Positions 49,122-59,508 of a DNA stretch of 64,000 bases are shown piece after piece (positions within the stretch are counted from its first letter, which is position 1; every line of letters begins with the position of its first letter). The stretch spans positions 682,001 through 746,000 of the forward strand of contig NZ_PZZM01000001.1 of the NCBI RefSeq assembly GCF_003046175.1. The letters run 5' to 3'. This DNA comes from Bosea sp. 124. Its GTDB lineage: Bacteria > Pseudomonadota > Alphaproteobacteria > Rhizobiales > Beijerinckiaceae. Position numbers and translations under genes: made by a program. The notes beneath the pieces were generated by a model, which was given only the letters and a program-made list of their open reading frames with translations, had not been told where the DNA came from and searched no databases.

Positions 49122-49238
49122 GCCGCTCCGGAAGCAGCAGCTTAAAAAATCTTAACCGCGTCGGTGAACCTGCGCTGAACCTTTTGCGACCATCACTCGT
49201 TGAACTGACGGCAGGTCGGTGAGCAGAGGACGACGGTG

Positions 49239-49745
49239 ATGGCTGCGCGGCGCGTGATGATGTTCGGGATGGTGGCGGCGATGGCCGTCGCCGGTGCCCC
49301 TGGCGCCCAGGCGGCGAACCTGTTCGAAGAACTGGGACGCGCGATCTTCGGCGGCGGCCCCCGCCTGCGCGCGACGCCGATCTACGAATATGAGGAGCCG
49401 ACACAGCCGCGCATGCAGCGTCCGAAGGCAGCCGAGACTTCCACGAAACCCAAGCTGCCGGTCGTGCAGCTCGACCCGGCGACCGACCCGAGCTGGTATC
49501 TGCACGACCCGACTCTGCGGCGCGGCGACATCGTCGTCACGGCCAACGGCGTGATGGTCTACCAGGGTCGCGGCGGCGATACGCTTCGTCACGCCGATTT
49601 CGCCGCACTGGGCGGCAAGGACGCCAAGGGCTGGAAGCAGCAACTCGAGACGGCCGCGGCCGGTGGCCGGAGCTTCTTCGACCCGGTATCCGCTCCTCCG
49701 AAGCCCGCCGTCACGGCGCAGGCCGAGACAGCGCCGAAGCTCTGA
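49239..49745 (+). CDS. Exported protein of unknown function with GD(I/V)VVT motif (paralogue A)
   Basis: A 168-residue protein with a signal peptide (residues 1 to about 26, cleavage near AQAA). After a proline-rich linker, residues 90-123 form a compact segment starting RRGDIVVTANGVMVYQGR and ending HADFAAL. The same pattern occurs in the exported protein encoded at 58963-59508 ([17 protein letters not shown] ... PEDFVTL), although the rest of the two proteins is unrelated in sequence. AGAGGA precedes the start; a GTG three bases upstream is an alternative. I do not recognise the family. Confidence 0.8.
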   Translation: MAARRVMMFGMVAAMAVAGAPGAQAANLFEELGRAIFGGGPRLRATPIYEYEEPTQPRMQRPKAAETSTKPKLPVVQLDPATDPSWYLHDPTLRRGDIVVTANGVMVYQGRGGDTLRHADFAALGGKDAKGWKQQLETAAAGGRSFFDPVSAPPKPAVTAQAETAPKL

Positions 49746-49749
49746 GCCG

Positions 49750-50322
49750 CTATTCTGTTGTCAGGCGATCGGCCCGGCGCGTGAACCACATCCGGCGCGG
49801 CAGACCGTCACGCCAGACGAAGTGATGGACGGCGACGCCGCCAAGGTGGACCAGCACGAGCAGAGTCATGACGTCGAAGACCTGCTCGTGCAGGCGCAGC
49901 ATCAGCTCATACGTACCCTTGTCAGGGCCGATCGGGTGAGGGATGCCGAACCAGCCGAAATAAAGCGTCGGAATCTGGATTGGAGCCGCTGACACCATCA
50001 GCAGCCCGGTCAGCGGCAGGGCAAGAAGGCAGGCGTAGAGTCCGAGATGGACCGCTCGCGCCAGGAAGCCCTGCCACGCGATATGGTCAGCGGGTGCAGG
50101 CGCCGGCGTGATCAGGCGCAGCGCAAGGCGCAAGGCGACAAGCCCCGCGACCGTCAGGCCGATCGACTTGTGCCATTGGTAGAGCGCAAAGCGGCCCAGC
50201 AGATCGCGTGTCTCATCCCGCATCAGGCGCGAAAGCCCGTACTGCCCCAGAACCAGCAGCGCGGTCGCCCAGTGCAGGATGACAAGCACAGGGTGCCAGC
50301 ACGAAGGCTTCGTCAGGCTCAC
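49750..50322 (-). CDS. Cytochrome b561 family protein
   Basis: A 190-residue di-heme membrane protein. Four helices carry candidate heme-ligand histidines in LVILHWATALL (about residue 17), LYQWHKSIGL (about 51), ARAVHLGLYACLLALPLTG (about 91) and LVHLGGVAVHHFVW (about 160). The start is GTG at 50320-50322 and overlaps the yceI stop (GTGA), so the two are one operon. It probably moves electrons from the quinone pool in association with the YceI-type protein. Confidence 0.87.
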   Translation of the reverse strand: MSLTKPSCWHPVLVILHWATALLVLGQYGLSRLMRDETRDLLGRFALYQWHKSIGLTVAGLVALRLALRLITPAPAPADHIAWQGFLARAVHLGLYACLLALPLTGLLMVSAAPIQIPTLYFGWFGIPHPIGPDKGTYELMLRLHEQVFDVMTLLVLVHLGGVAVHHFVWRDGLPRRMWFTRRADRLTTE

Positions 50323-50879
50323 CGCGAGATCGTGCCCTTGATCGTGATCTCGACCTGATCGTCGACGACGTTGACGTCGCGGCCGACATCAAAGGCCGAC
50401 CGTGAGAAACTCGCGGTGGCATGGAACGGCAAGCGTGCGCTGCGCTGCGCCGTTGCAGGCTCGTCGTCCAGAATCGCCGTTGCGGTGACGGGGAGTGTGA
50501 TCGATCGAATGGTGAGTTGCCCGTGGATGACGAGGTTGCGCTCGTCGCTGCGCCTGACCTCCTCCGAAACGAAGCTGGCTATGGGGAAGCGGGCGGCATC
50601 GAGCATCGTTTCGCCCTTGATGAACCCGTCGACGAGCGCCGTGCCGGTTTCAAGCGATGCGGCCTCGATCCGGACGCGCACACGACTCCGCTCGGGCCGC
50701 TCGAAATCCAGGGCGACGACGCCCTCATAGCGTTGGAAACGCCCCGACGCGGCCGGCACGCCGAAGCGCCTCGCAACGAAAGCCAGCTCAGCCGCGCCGG
50801 GTCGAAACGACCAGGGGGTCTGTGCGAGCGCCGCGCCTCCGGCGAGCAGGGCAAGGCCGATGATCGATCCGCGTATCAT
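50319..50879 (-). CDS. yceI: YceI family periplasmic protein
   Basis: A 186-residue protein with a signal peptide (residues 1 to about 20, GLALLAGGAALAQ) followed by a lipocalin-like beta-barrel of the YceI family (FDVGRDVNVVDDQVEITIKG at the C-terminus, IKGETMLDAARFPIASF in the middle). Members bind long isoprenoid chains such as quinones. Coupled to the cytochrome b561 gene by a GTGA overlap. The start at 50879 is the one that gives a clean signal peptide; the frame runs further upstream. Confidence 0.88.
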   Translation of the reverse strand: MIRGSIIGLALLAGGAALAQTPWSFRPGAAELAFVARRFGVPAASGRFQRYEGVVALDFERPERSRVRVRIEAASLETGTALVDGFIKGETMLDAARFPIASFVSEEVRRSDERNLVIHGQLTIRSITLPVTATAILDDEPATAQRSARLPFHATASFSRSAFDVGRDVNVVDDQVEITIKGTISR

Positions 50880-51013
50880 GATGTGCAGGCTGCGCCTCGA
50901 TGATGGCGCAGCGGCGGCGGGTTGCCACGCACACGCAAAGGTGAATGCCAGGCCTTCCACGCCAATGGATCAGGCAACGCCGTCGGCCAACTCGCCGCCC
51001 GAGCCCATAGCAT

Positions 51014-51970
51014 TCAGACCAGCTTTCCAGCCACCAGCTTGCGCAGGCCGCGCAGATCCTTGACGAAGCCGCGAATGCCCTCGGCCAGCTTCTCCGTGCC
51101 CATCGCGTCCTCGTTCATGGCGAAGCGGAAGGCCTTCTCGTCGAGCGTGAGCCTGGCGGGGGCTTCGCCCGGCGCATCAGCGGTCAGTCGGCGCGGCAGA
51201 TCGCCCTGCGCAGCCGCAAGCTCGTCCAGTAGCGCGGGACCGATGGTCAGCCGGTCGCAGCCGGCCAGCGCCTCGATCTCGCCGGTGTTGCGGAAGGATG
51301 CGCCCATCACCACCGTGTCGATGCCATAGGTCTTGTAATAGGCGTAGATCGCCTTGACCGAGACGACGCCTGGATCGGTCTCGGCGGTGTAGGGGCCACC
51401 GCCGGCCTTGACGTGCCAGTCGAGGATGCGACCGACGAAGGGCGAGATCAGGAAAGCCCCGGCATCGGCGCAGGCAACCGCCTGCGGAAGCGCGAACAGC
51501 AGCGTCAGATTGCAGTCGATGCCCTCCGCCTGCAGCACCTTCGCGGCCTGGATGCCCTCCCAGGTCGAGGCGATCTTGATCAGGATGCGCTCCTTCCCGA
51601 TGCCGCGCTCCTTATAGGCGGCGATGATGGCCCGGGCCTTGTCGATCGTGGCCTTCGCGTCGAAGGAGAGGTCGGCATCGACTTCGGTCGAGACGCGGCC
51701 CGGCACGATCCGGGTCAGCTCTGCACCGAAGGTGACAGCGAGCCGGTCGCAGACCGCATGCACGGTCTTGTCGCCACCGCCGGCCTTCCTGCCCCAGGCG
51801 ATCGCTTCATCGACGAGGCCGGCATAGGCCGGCGTCTCGACCGCCTTCAGGATCAGCGTCGGATTGGTGGTGCAGTCGACGGGTTTGAGCCGCCGGACCG
51901 CTTCGATATCACCCGTATCGGCGACGACCGTGGTCATCTTGCGGAGCTGGTCGAGCTTGGAAGCGGTCAT
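51014..51970 (-). CDS. tal: Transaldolase
   Basis: A 318-residue pentose-phosphate enzyme transferring dihydroxyacetone. The Schiff-base lysine is Lys132 in [11 protein letters not shown], the same number as in E. coli TalB. N-terminal [26 protein letters not shown] and [13 protein letters not shown] also match. The start at 51970 gives normal length; the open frame runs 80 codons further but is not conserved. It is divergent from an ABC binding-protein gene. No other pentose-phosphate genes are near. Confidence 0.96.
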   Translation of the reverse strand: MTASKLDQLRKMTTVVADTGDIEAVRRLKPVDCTTNPTLILKAVETPAYAGLVDEAIAWGRKAGGGDKTVHAVCDRLAVTFGAELTRIVPGRVSTEVDADLSFDAKATIDKARAIIAAYKERGIGKERILIKIASTWEGIQAAKVLQAEGIDCNLTLLFALPQAVACADAGAFLISPFVGRILDWHVKAGGGPYTAETDPGVVSVKAIYAYYKTYGIDTVVMGASFRNTGEIEALAGCDRLTIGPALLDELAAAQGDLPRRLTADAPGEAPARLTLDEKAFRFAMNEDAMGTEKLAEGIRGFVKDLRGLRKLVAGKLV

Positions 51971-52097
51971 GACGATCCTGTCGCGATCGGAGGCATGGAG
52001 AACCGGAAGGTGGGGCCCGGAGCCGGCAGGGTCAAGCCAGCCAAGGCAGGGCAGCCCCGCACGAACCCGTGCATTTTTCCCGCGCCGTGACCTCACA

Positions 52098-52121
52098 ATC
52101 GATGATGCGGACTTCATCGAT
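52098..52121. promoter_or_regulatory. Inverted repeat between tal and the ABC binding-protein gene
   Basis: ATCGATGA (52098-52105) and TCATCGAT (52114-52121) are perfect 8-bp arms around an 8-base spacer, 64 bases before the binding-protein start. It is a candidate operator for the ABC genes; the regulator is unknown. Confidence 0.5.
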
Positions 52122-52185
52122 CTGTCATATGCGCAGACTACCGCCAGCGCGGACCCCGATCCGGGCATCCGCACAGGAGATCCAC

Positions 52186-53166
52186 ATGCGTACCAAGGCG
52201 TCGATCGCATTCATCGCTGCCGCCCTCACCCTGGGTTCGCTCCCGGCCGTGGCGGCCGAGGGAAAGCTGGTGCTCTATACGAGCCAGCCGAACACCGACG
52301 CGCAGCAGACGATCGATGCCTTCAAGGCGAAATATCCCAAGGTCGAGATCAGCTTCGTGCGTGACGGCACGCCGCGCGTCATGGCCAAGCTGCGGGCCGA
52401 GTTCGAGGCCGGCGCGCCGCAGGCCGACCTGCTGCTGATCGCCGATGCGGTGACGATGGAAGGCCTCAAGAAGGAGGACCGGCTGCTGGCGCATGACAAG
52501 GCCGAGACCTCCGCCTATCCGGCCGGCGTGCATGATCCTGCCAAATTCTGGTTCGCCACCAAGCTGATCACCACCGGAATCGTCTACAACACCAAGGCTG
52601 CGCTCAAGCCGACGAGCTGGCTTGACCTGACCAAGCCCGAGGCCAAGAACCTGCTGGCGATGCCGAGCCCGCTGAACTCGGGCGCCGCGATGATCCACAC
52701 GATCACGCTGACCGGAACCCTGCCCGGCGGCTGGAGCTATTACGAGGCGCTGAAGGCCAATGGCGCGCTCGCCGCCGGCGCCAATGGCGACATCCTGCGC
52801 CAGGTCGCGACCGGCGAGAAACTCTACGGCATGATCGTCGACTTCATGCCGATCCGCGAGAAGGCCAAGGGCGCGCCGGTGGAGTTCGTCTTCCCGAGCG
52901 AGGGCGTCTCGGCGGTCAGCGAGCCCGTCGCGATCCTCAAGACCACGAAGAACCCGGAAGCCGCCAAGGCCTTTGTCGACTTCCTGCTCTCCAAGGACGG
53001 TCAGGCGCTGGCGCTGAAGCAGGGCTATGTCGCAGCCCATCCCGACGTCGCCCTGCCGGCCGGCTATCCCGACCGCGCCGCGATCAAGCTGATGCCGTTC
53101 GATGCCGCCAAGGCGCTGGCCGACGAGGCCGCCTCGCGCAAGCGCTTCAGCGCGATCTTCGAGTGA
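52186..53166 (+). CDS. Extracellular solute-binding protein, iron/Fe3+ ABC type
   Basis: A 326-residue periplasmic protein. The signal peptide ends near residue 24 (LPAVAA-EGK). The mature N-terminus [20 protein letters not shown] is the usual form of FbpA/AfuA/PotD-like proteins, and [21 protein letters not shown] occurs in the middle. AGGAG precedes the start. Its last bases overlap the permease start (GTGA). Ferric iron, phosphonate and sugar-phosphate transport are all possible for this family; no metal ligands were assigned. Confidence 0.87.
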   Translation: MRTKASIAFIAAALTLGSLPAVAAEGKLVLYTSQPNTDAQQTIDAFKAKYPKVEISFVRDGTPRVMAKLRAEFEAGAPQADLLLIADAVTMEGLKKEDRLLAHDKAETSAYPAGVHDPAKFWFATKLITTGIVYNTKAALKPTSWLDLTKPEAKNLLAMPSPLNSGAAMIHTITLTGTLPGGWSYYEALKANGALAAGANGDILRQVATGEKLYGMIVDFMPIREKAKGAPVEFVFPSEGVSAVSEPVAILKTTKNPEAAKAFVDFLLSKDGQALALKQGYVAAHPDVALPAGYPDRAAIKLMPFDAAKALADEAASRKRFSAIFE

Positions 53167-54908
53167 CGCTGGCTGCCGGCAGCGCTTGGCAAGAGACCAG
53201 GCCCCGCCAGCCGTGGCGGGGCCTGAGCCTTCCTGCGGGCTTCGGCCTGCCGGTTCTGGTGGCGGCCTGCGCGCTGCTGTTCGGCGGCCTGCCCTTCCTG
53301 CGGCTGGCCGCCGCGGCCTTCGCTCCGGGCTGGCAGTTCGCGCCCGAGGCGGCGCTGGCCGAGATCGGCAGCCGCGCGGCGGTCAACGCGACCCTGCACA
53401 CGCTCGAGACGGCCGGTCTGTCGGCGCTGGGCGCGCTGCTGATCGGCGGGACGGCCTCGCTCCTGCTCGGCATCACCGATGTCCGCGGCAAGCGGCCGAT
53501 CGCCTTCGGGCTGATCTTCTCCATGATGATTGCGCCGCAGGTCGCCGCACTCGCCTTCCTCAGCCTGTTCGCGCCGCACTCACCCATTCTCGGATTGCTC
53601 GGCCTGTCGCCCGAGCCTGGAACGCCGAACCCGCTGCTGGGGCGCGGCGGCATCGTGCTGGTGATGGCGTTGCACCACGCGCCGCTGGTCGCGATCACGC
53701 TCTGGACGGGCCTGCGCAGCGTGCCGCAATCCCTGATCGAAGCCGCCCAGATGGAAGGCGCCGGGGCCGGCACCATCGTCGCGCGCATCCTGCTGCCGGT
53801 GCTCCGGCCGCAGATCGTCGCGGCGGCCTTGCTCGCCTTCGTCGCGGGCATCGGCAATTTCGGGATTCCGGCGCTGCTCGGCCTGCCGGTGAACTACCTG
53901 ACGCTGCCGACGCTGATCTATCGACGCCTGTCGAGTTTCGGGCCGGCCGGACTGCCCGACGCCGCTGCGCTGTCGATCCTGGTCGCGCTGGTGGCAGGGC
54001 TCGGCATCACCGCCGGCATGCTGGCGACGCGGCGAACCGGCGGCAAGGTCGAGATCGAGCGGCCTCTGCAGCCCTTCTGGCAGCTCGGGCGGGCGCGACC
54101 CTTCGTCACGGCCGGGCTCTGGCTGCTGCTTGCGATCAAGCTCGGCCTGCCCTTCCTCGCACTGCTCGGCGAGGCGCTGACGCCGGCCCTCGGTGTCGCG
54201 CTGAGCTGGCAGAGCCTGACCTTCGACAAATTCGCCGAGGTGCTGCTGCGGCAGGACGTGACCATGCGCGCCTTCCGCAACTCTTTCCTGTTCGCCGGCA
54301 GCGCCGCGTTGATCCTCGCCCTCGTCTCGATCGCCTTCGCCTATGCGCTGGAACGGCGCATGAGCAAGTTCAGGCGCGTCGTCGAGGTGGTGATCGAGCT
54401 GCCTTACGCCTTGCCCGGCGTGGTGCTCGCGATCGCCTGCATCCTGATGTTCCTGAAGCCGCTGCCGCTGCTGGGCGTCAGCATCTATGCGACGCCCTTC
54501 ATCATTCTGTTCGCCTATATCGCCCGTTTCCTGCCGCTCGCGCTCAAGGCTCCGGTCGCCGCGATGGCGCAGATCGAGGCGCATCACGAGGAGGCGGCGC
54601 GGCTCGACGGGGTCACCCTCTGGCAGATGCTGCGTTTCATCGTCGCGCCGATCCTCGCGCCGGCCGCGACGGTCAGCGCGCTGATGGTCTTCCTCGTCGC
54701 CTTCAACGAGCTCACCGTTTCCGCACTGCTCTGGTCGTCGGGGACGGAGACGCTCGGCGTCGTCCTGTTCTCGCTGAAGGAAGCGGGGCTTGCCGGCGAG
54801 GCCGCCGCGGTCGCGATCAGCGCCTCGGCGGTGATCCTGCTGGCCATGCTGACGCTGGACCTGCTGGCGAAGCGGCTGCCCCAGAACGTCCTGCCCTGGC
54901 GCATCTGA
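53163..54908 (+). CDS. Fused ABC transporter permease (two permease domains)
   Basis: A 581-residue inner-membrane protein with two complete permease modules. The EAA loops are EAAQMEGAGAGTIVARI (about 194-210) and EEAARLDGVTLWQM (about 479-492), each followed by LLP/IVAP-type segments. It is similar to FbpB/AfuB-type iron permeases. The GTG start overlaps the binding-protein stop (GTGA). No ATPase gene follows; the next gene encodes a diguanylate cyclase. The subunit must be encoded elsewhere or be shared. Confidence 0.9.
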   Translation: MTLAAGSAWQETRPRQPWRGLSLPAGFGLPVLVAACALLFGGLPFLRLAAAAFAPGWQFAPEAALAEIGSRAAVNATLHTLETAGLSALGALLIGGTASLLLGITDVRGKRPIAFGLIFSMMIAPQVAALAFLSLFAPHSPILGLLGLSPEPGTPNPLLGRGGIVLVMALHHAPLVAITLWTGLRSVPQSLIEAAQMEGAGAGTIVARILLPVLRPQIVAAALLAFVAGIGNFGIPALLGLPVNYLTLPTLIYRRLSSFGPAGLPDAAALSILVALVAGLGITAGMLATRRTGGKVEIERPLQPFWQLGRARPFVTAGLWLLLAIKLGLPFLALLGEALTPALGVALSWQSLTFDKFAEVLLRQDVTMRAFRNSFLFAGSAALILALVSIAFAYALERRMSKFRRVVEVVIELPYALPGVVLAIACILMFLKPLPLLGVSIYATPFIILFAYIARFLPLALKAPVAAMAQIEAHHEEAARLDGVTLWQMLRFIVAPILAPAATVSALMVFLVAFNELTVSALLWSSGTETLGVVLFSLKEAGLAGEAAAVAISASAVILLAMLTLDLLAKRLPQNVLPWRI

Positions 54909-54985
54909 CGCATGGCCGCCCGGCGTCCCGCAAGGGCTGGCTGTCTCGGTTAGCACAAGCTAGCGTTAAGAATATCGAGGTTAGA

Positions 54986-55005
54986 GCACTGTGACGTGAC
55001 AGTGC
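54986..55005. promoter_or_regulatory. Inverted repeat upstream of the diguanylate cyclase gene
   Basis: GCACTGT (54986-54992) and ACAGTGC (54999-55005) are perfect 7-bp arms around GACGTG, about 65 bases before the proposed start. It may be an operator or an RNA hairpin in the leader. Confidence 0.45.
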
Positions 55006-55070
55006 AGCGATGGCTGAACGCGGCTGGCGCGTCTGGACCCTGGCGCGGACGCGCCTTGCAGGACGGACCC

Positions 55071-56369
55071 ATGACTCAACGTACTGCGGAACGACAGCCG
55101 CTCTTCCGCCCCCAGGACAGACGCAGGGTTCTCGTCGTCGAGGATTCGAAGACCTTTTCGATCGCCCTGCGTCAGATGATCGAGGCGGAGACCGGTCTCA
55201 AGGTCACGAGTTGCGGGTGCCTGAAGGATCTCAGCAGCGCCATCCTGCGCGACCAGGAGGGCTATGCGATCGCCGTCGTCGACCTCAACCTGCCCGACGC
55301 GCCCAATGGCGAGGCTCTCGACTGGACTGTCAGCCACGGCATCCCGAGCATCGTCTTCACCGGCACCTTCGACACTGCGACGCGCGCCCGCATCATGGAG
55401 CGCGAGGTCTTCGACTATGTGCTCAAGGATTCCGAGTTCGCGCTCGGCAACCTCGTCAACTCGGTCAAGCGGGCGCTGACCAATCGCGAGACGCGTATCC
55501 TCGTCGTCGACGACATGACGACGACGCGCCGGCTGCTCGGCCAGATGCTGACGAGCCAGCAATACACGGTGGTCGAAGTCGGCTCCGGCGCCGATGCGCT
55601 GGCGATGTTGGAAAAGGACCAGGAGATCAGGCTCGTCGTCTCCGACTACAACATGCCGGACATGGACGGTTTCGAGCTGGCCCGCCGTATCCGCCGCCGC
55701 TATCCGGCCGAGCAGGTGCGCGTGATCGGCATCTCCTCCTCGACCGACCGTACGACCTCGGCGGGCTTTCTGAAAGCCGGCGCACACGACTTCATCGCGC
55801 GGCCCTTCGTGCTCGAGGAGCTGCAGTGCCGGATCGCTTCGAATGCCGAGACGCTGCTGCGGATGCGCCAGCTCCACGACCTCGCCTGGCGCGACTACCT
55901 CACCGGGCTGTTCAATCGCCGCTATTTCTTCGAGCGCGGGCCGAAGCTCGTCGCCGAGGCGCGGCGGGCGAGCCAGCCGACCTCCGTCGCCATCCTCGAC
56001 ATCGACCATTTCAAGCTGCTGAACGACGAGCACGGCCATGATGCCGGCGACGACGCGCTGCGCATCTTCGCCGGCCATCTCGGCGAATCGCTCGGCGGGC
56101 TGCCTCATCTCCTCGCCCGGCTGGGCGGCGAGGAATTCGCGCTTTTGCTGCCGAATATCGGCGAACCGGAGGCCGCCAGGCTGATCGAAGAGATCCGGAT
56201 CGGGGTGGCGGGCCGGAGCATGGCGGTCGGTCATCTGAAGCTGGGCCTGACAGTCTCGATCGGGCTGGCCGAAATGGCGCCGAGCGACAGCCTCGACCTG
56301 GCGCTGCGCAAGGCCGACCGGGCGCTCTATGCTGCCAAGCAGGCCGGGCGGAACCGCGTTCAGGCCTGA
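55071..56369 (+). CDS. PleD-like diguanylate cyclase with two receiver domains
   Basis: A 432-residue cytoplasmic protein: receiver 1 (about 19-137, phospho-acceptor Asp71 in VVDLNLPD), receiver 2 (about 142-258, Asp192 in VVSDYNMPDMDG), and a GGDEF domain (about 270-430) with active-site GGEEF at 352-356. It makes cyclic di-GMP. The product-inhibition I-site (RxxD, nine to six residues before the first G) is absent: positions 343-346 read GLPH. The frame is open from a GTG at 54996, but the ATG at 55071 gives a normal N-terminus. Its 3' end overlaps the convergent LysR gene by 10 bases. No histidine kinase is next to it. Confidence 0.92.
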   Translation: MTQRTAERQPLFRPQDRRRVLVVEDSKTFSIALRQMIEAETGLKVTSCGCLKDLSSAILRDQEGYAIAVVDLNLPDAPNGEALDWTVSHGIPSIVFTGTFDTATRARIMEREVFDYVLKDSEFALGNLVNSVKRALTNRETRILVVDDMTTTRRLLGQMLTSQQYTVVEVGSGADALAMLEKDQEIRLVVSDYNMPDMDGFELARRIRRRYPAEQVRVIGISSSTDRTTSAGFLKAGAHDFIARPFVLEELQCRIASNAETLLRMRQLHDLAWRDYLTGLFNRRYFFERGPKLVAEARRASQPTSVAILDIDHFKLLNDEHGHDAGDDALRIFAGHLGESLGGLPHLLARLGGEEFALLLPNIGEPEAARLIEEIRIGVAGRSMAVGHLKLGLTVSIGLAEMAPSDSLDLALRKADRALYAAKQAGRNRVQA

Positions 56370-57286
56370 AGACCGGCCACGGCCGAGGTCTCGCCCATCA
56401 GCAGCGGGCGGCTCGCCTTCGCCTCGCGCACGATGAAATCGACGATCGCGCGAACGCGGGCAACGTCCTTTAGATCGGCGTGGACCAGAAGCCAGAACGA
56501 ACGCGTGATCGAGACGGTGTCGGGCAGAACCGGCACCAGACGCGGCTCGCCCTCCGCCATGAAATGGTGGATGACGCCGATGCCGGCACCGCCGACGACC
56601 GCATTCATCTGCGCCAGCACGCTCGAACTCTGCACCTGCGCGCGCAGGCCCTTGGCGACCTCATCGAGATAGTCGAGCTCGGGCGTGAAGATCAGGTCGT
56701 CGATATAGCCAACGACGCGATGGGCGAAGAGATCCTCCGGCTTCGTCACGGTCGGCATCGAATCCAGATAAGTCTGCGCGGCGTAGAGGCCGAGGCGGTA
56801 GTCGGAGAGCTTGCGCGCCACGACCTTGCCCTCCTTCGGCGGGGCGAGCGTAATCGCGACATCGGCCTCACGCTTCGACAGCGAAAGCAGGCGCGGCATG
56901 GCAATGAGCTGGATTTCGAGCCCGGGATAGGCTTGGCCGAGCTTCGCCAGCCGCGGCGCGAGGAAGGTCGTGCCGAAGCCGTCCGGCGCGCCGATCCGGA
57001 CCGTACCGGCCAGCGCCATATCGGCGCCGCCGATATCGCTCTGGATCGCCAGCGCCTCGGTTTCCATGCTTTCGGCCTTGGCCAAAAGCCGCTCGCCATG
57101 GGCCGTTAGCGTGTAGCCCTGGGGGCGGCGCTCGAAGAGCTTGGCCTTGAGCGAGTCCTCCAGTGAGGTGACACGGCGCGAAACGGTGGCATGATCGGCG
57201 CCGAGGCGGCGCGCGGCGGCTGTCAACCGGCCGGAACGGGCCACCGCAAGGAAGAACCGCAGATCGTCCCAGTCGAACCTCTCCAA
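56360..57286 (-). CDS. LysR family regulator, probable regulator of the valine genes
   Basis: A 308-residue regulator. The helix-turn-helix is at about residues 18-42 (SGRLTAAARRLGADHATVSRRV), followed by the effector domain (GTVRIGAPDGFGTTFLAPRL from about 93). It is divergent from mmsA over 157 bases, so it is a likely activator or repressor of the valine-degradation operon; MmsR in pseudomonads is of a different (AraC) family, so this is a non-homologous arrangement. It ends inside the last bases of the diguanylate cyclase gene. Confidence 0.9.
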   Translation of the reverse strand: MERFDWDDLRFFLAVARSGRLTAAARRLGADHATVSRRVTSLEDSLKAKLFERRPQGYTLTAHGERLLAKAESMETEALAIQSDIGGADMALAGTVRIGAPDGFGTTFLAPRLAKLGQAYPGLEIQLIAMPRLLSLSKREADVAITLAPPKEGKVVARKLSDYRLGLYAAQTYLDSMPTVTKPEDLFAHRVVGYIDDLIFTPELDYLDEVAKGLRAQVQSSSVLAQMNAVVGGAGIGVIHHFMAEGEPRLVPVLPDTVSITRSFWLLVHADLKDVARVRAIVDFIVREAKASRPLLMGETSAVAGLQA

Positions 57287-57336
57287 GGCCGCCGCCTCCC
57301 CTGTTTCCGTTCACCGCTGTTTGCTTCGATCGATAT

Positions 57337-57349
57337 TTGCATTTCTGCA
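57337..57349. promoter_or_regulatory. Possible LysR T-N11-A site before mmsA
   Basis: TTGCATTTCTGCA is a T-N11-A sequence with TGCA inverted arms, in the divergent gap between the LysR gene and mmsA. The call rests on position and symmetry only. Confidence 0.35.
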
Positions 57350-57443
57350 CGGCGCTCGATCCAAGGTCGCTATAGCCGTGCGCAAACGTGAATGGTAGGG
57401 GAGAGCGCAGTTTCGAGACATCACCATTGGTAGGGAGGGCGCG

Positions 57444-58940
<1,497 letters not shown>

Positions 58941-58962
58941 CACGGCGCAGACCGGAGGAGGC

Positions 58963-59508
58963 ATGAGGCGGCGGCTGCGAATGATGGCGCCGATACTGAG
59001 CCTCCTCTGCTGTGCCAGCGCGGCGCAGGCGGAAACCGACGCCGCGCTGCGCGTGGCGCCGGAGACGGTCTGCGAGACAGGCACGGTCGAGCTGCTGATC
59101 CTGACCGAGGCCGAGAAGGTGCAGTGCCAGCGTCTCTGGCGCGATCAGATCGCGGAAAAGCAAAAGCTTAGCCGCGACCTCGCCCAGCGGATTCGCGAGG
59201 AGAACCGGCAGCGGCAGGAGCAGGCGGCAAGCCTGCCTCGCCCCCCGCCACCGCCGGTCACCGTCGAGACGTTTCTGTCATCGGGCGACGTCGCCTATGG
59301 CGACGTCGTGGTGACCGATCGCGGCCCGCGGGTCTTCGTCGGCCGCCCCAACGAGGCAGCAGGGCCAGAGGATTTCGTGACACTGGATTCGCCGCGATCC
59401 CCGCACCGCACCAACAGCAGCCCCTATGCCGGGGCCTTCCCCGAGCTTCGCACGACGCGACCAGCCGCGCCGCAGCGCGCCCACCAACGTCAGGAGCGCC
59501 GACCGTGA
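58963..59508 (+). CDS. Exported protein of unknown function with GD(I/V)VVT motif (paralogue B)
   Basis: A 181-residue protein. Residues 1 to about 23 are a signal peptide ([12 protein letters not shown]). Residues 43-90 are charged and helical ([20 protein letters not shown] and so on), with two cysteines (VCETG at about 37 and VQCQ at about 55). After a proline stretch, residues 107-141 carry [17 protein letters not shown] ... PEDFVTL, the motif shared with the protein at 49239-49745. GGAGGAGG precedes the start. Its stop overlaps the acyl-CoA dehydrogenase start (GTGA at 59505-59508), so it is translated in the valine operon. I do not recognise the family. Confidence 0.8.
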   Translation: MRRRLRMMAPILSLLCCASAAQAETDAALRVAPETVCETGTVELLILTEAEKVQCQRLWRDQIAEKQKLSRDLAQRIREENRQRQEQAASLPRPPPPPVTVETFLSSGDVAYGDVVVTDRGPRVFVGRPNEAAGPEDFVTLDSPRSPHRTNSSPYAGAFPELRTTRPAAPQRAHQRQERRP

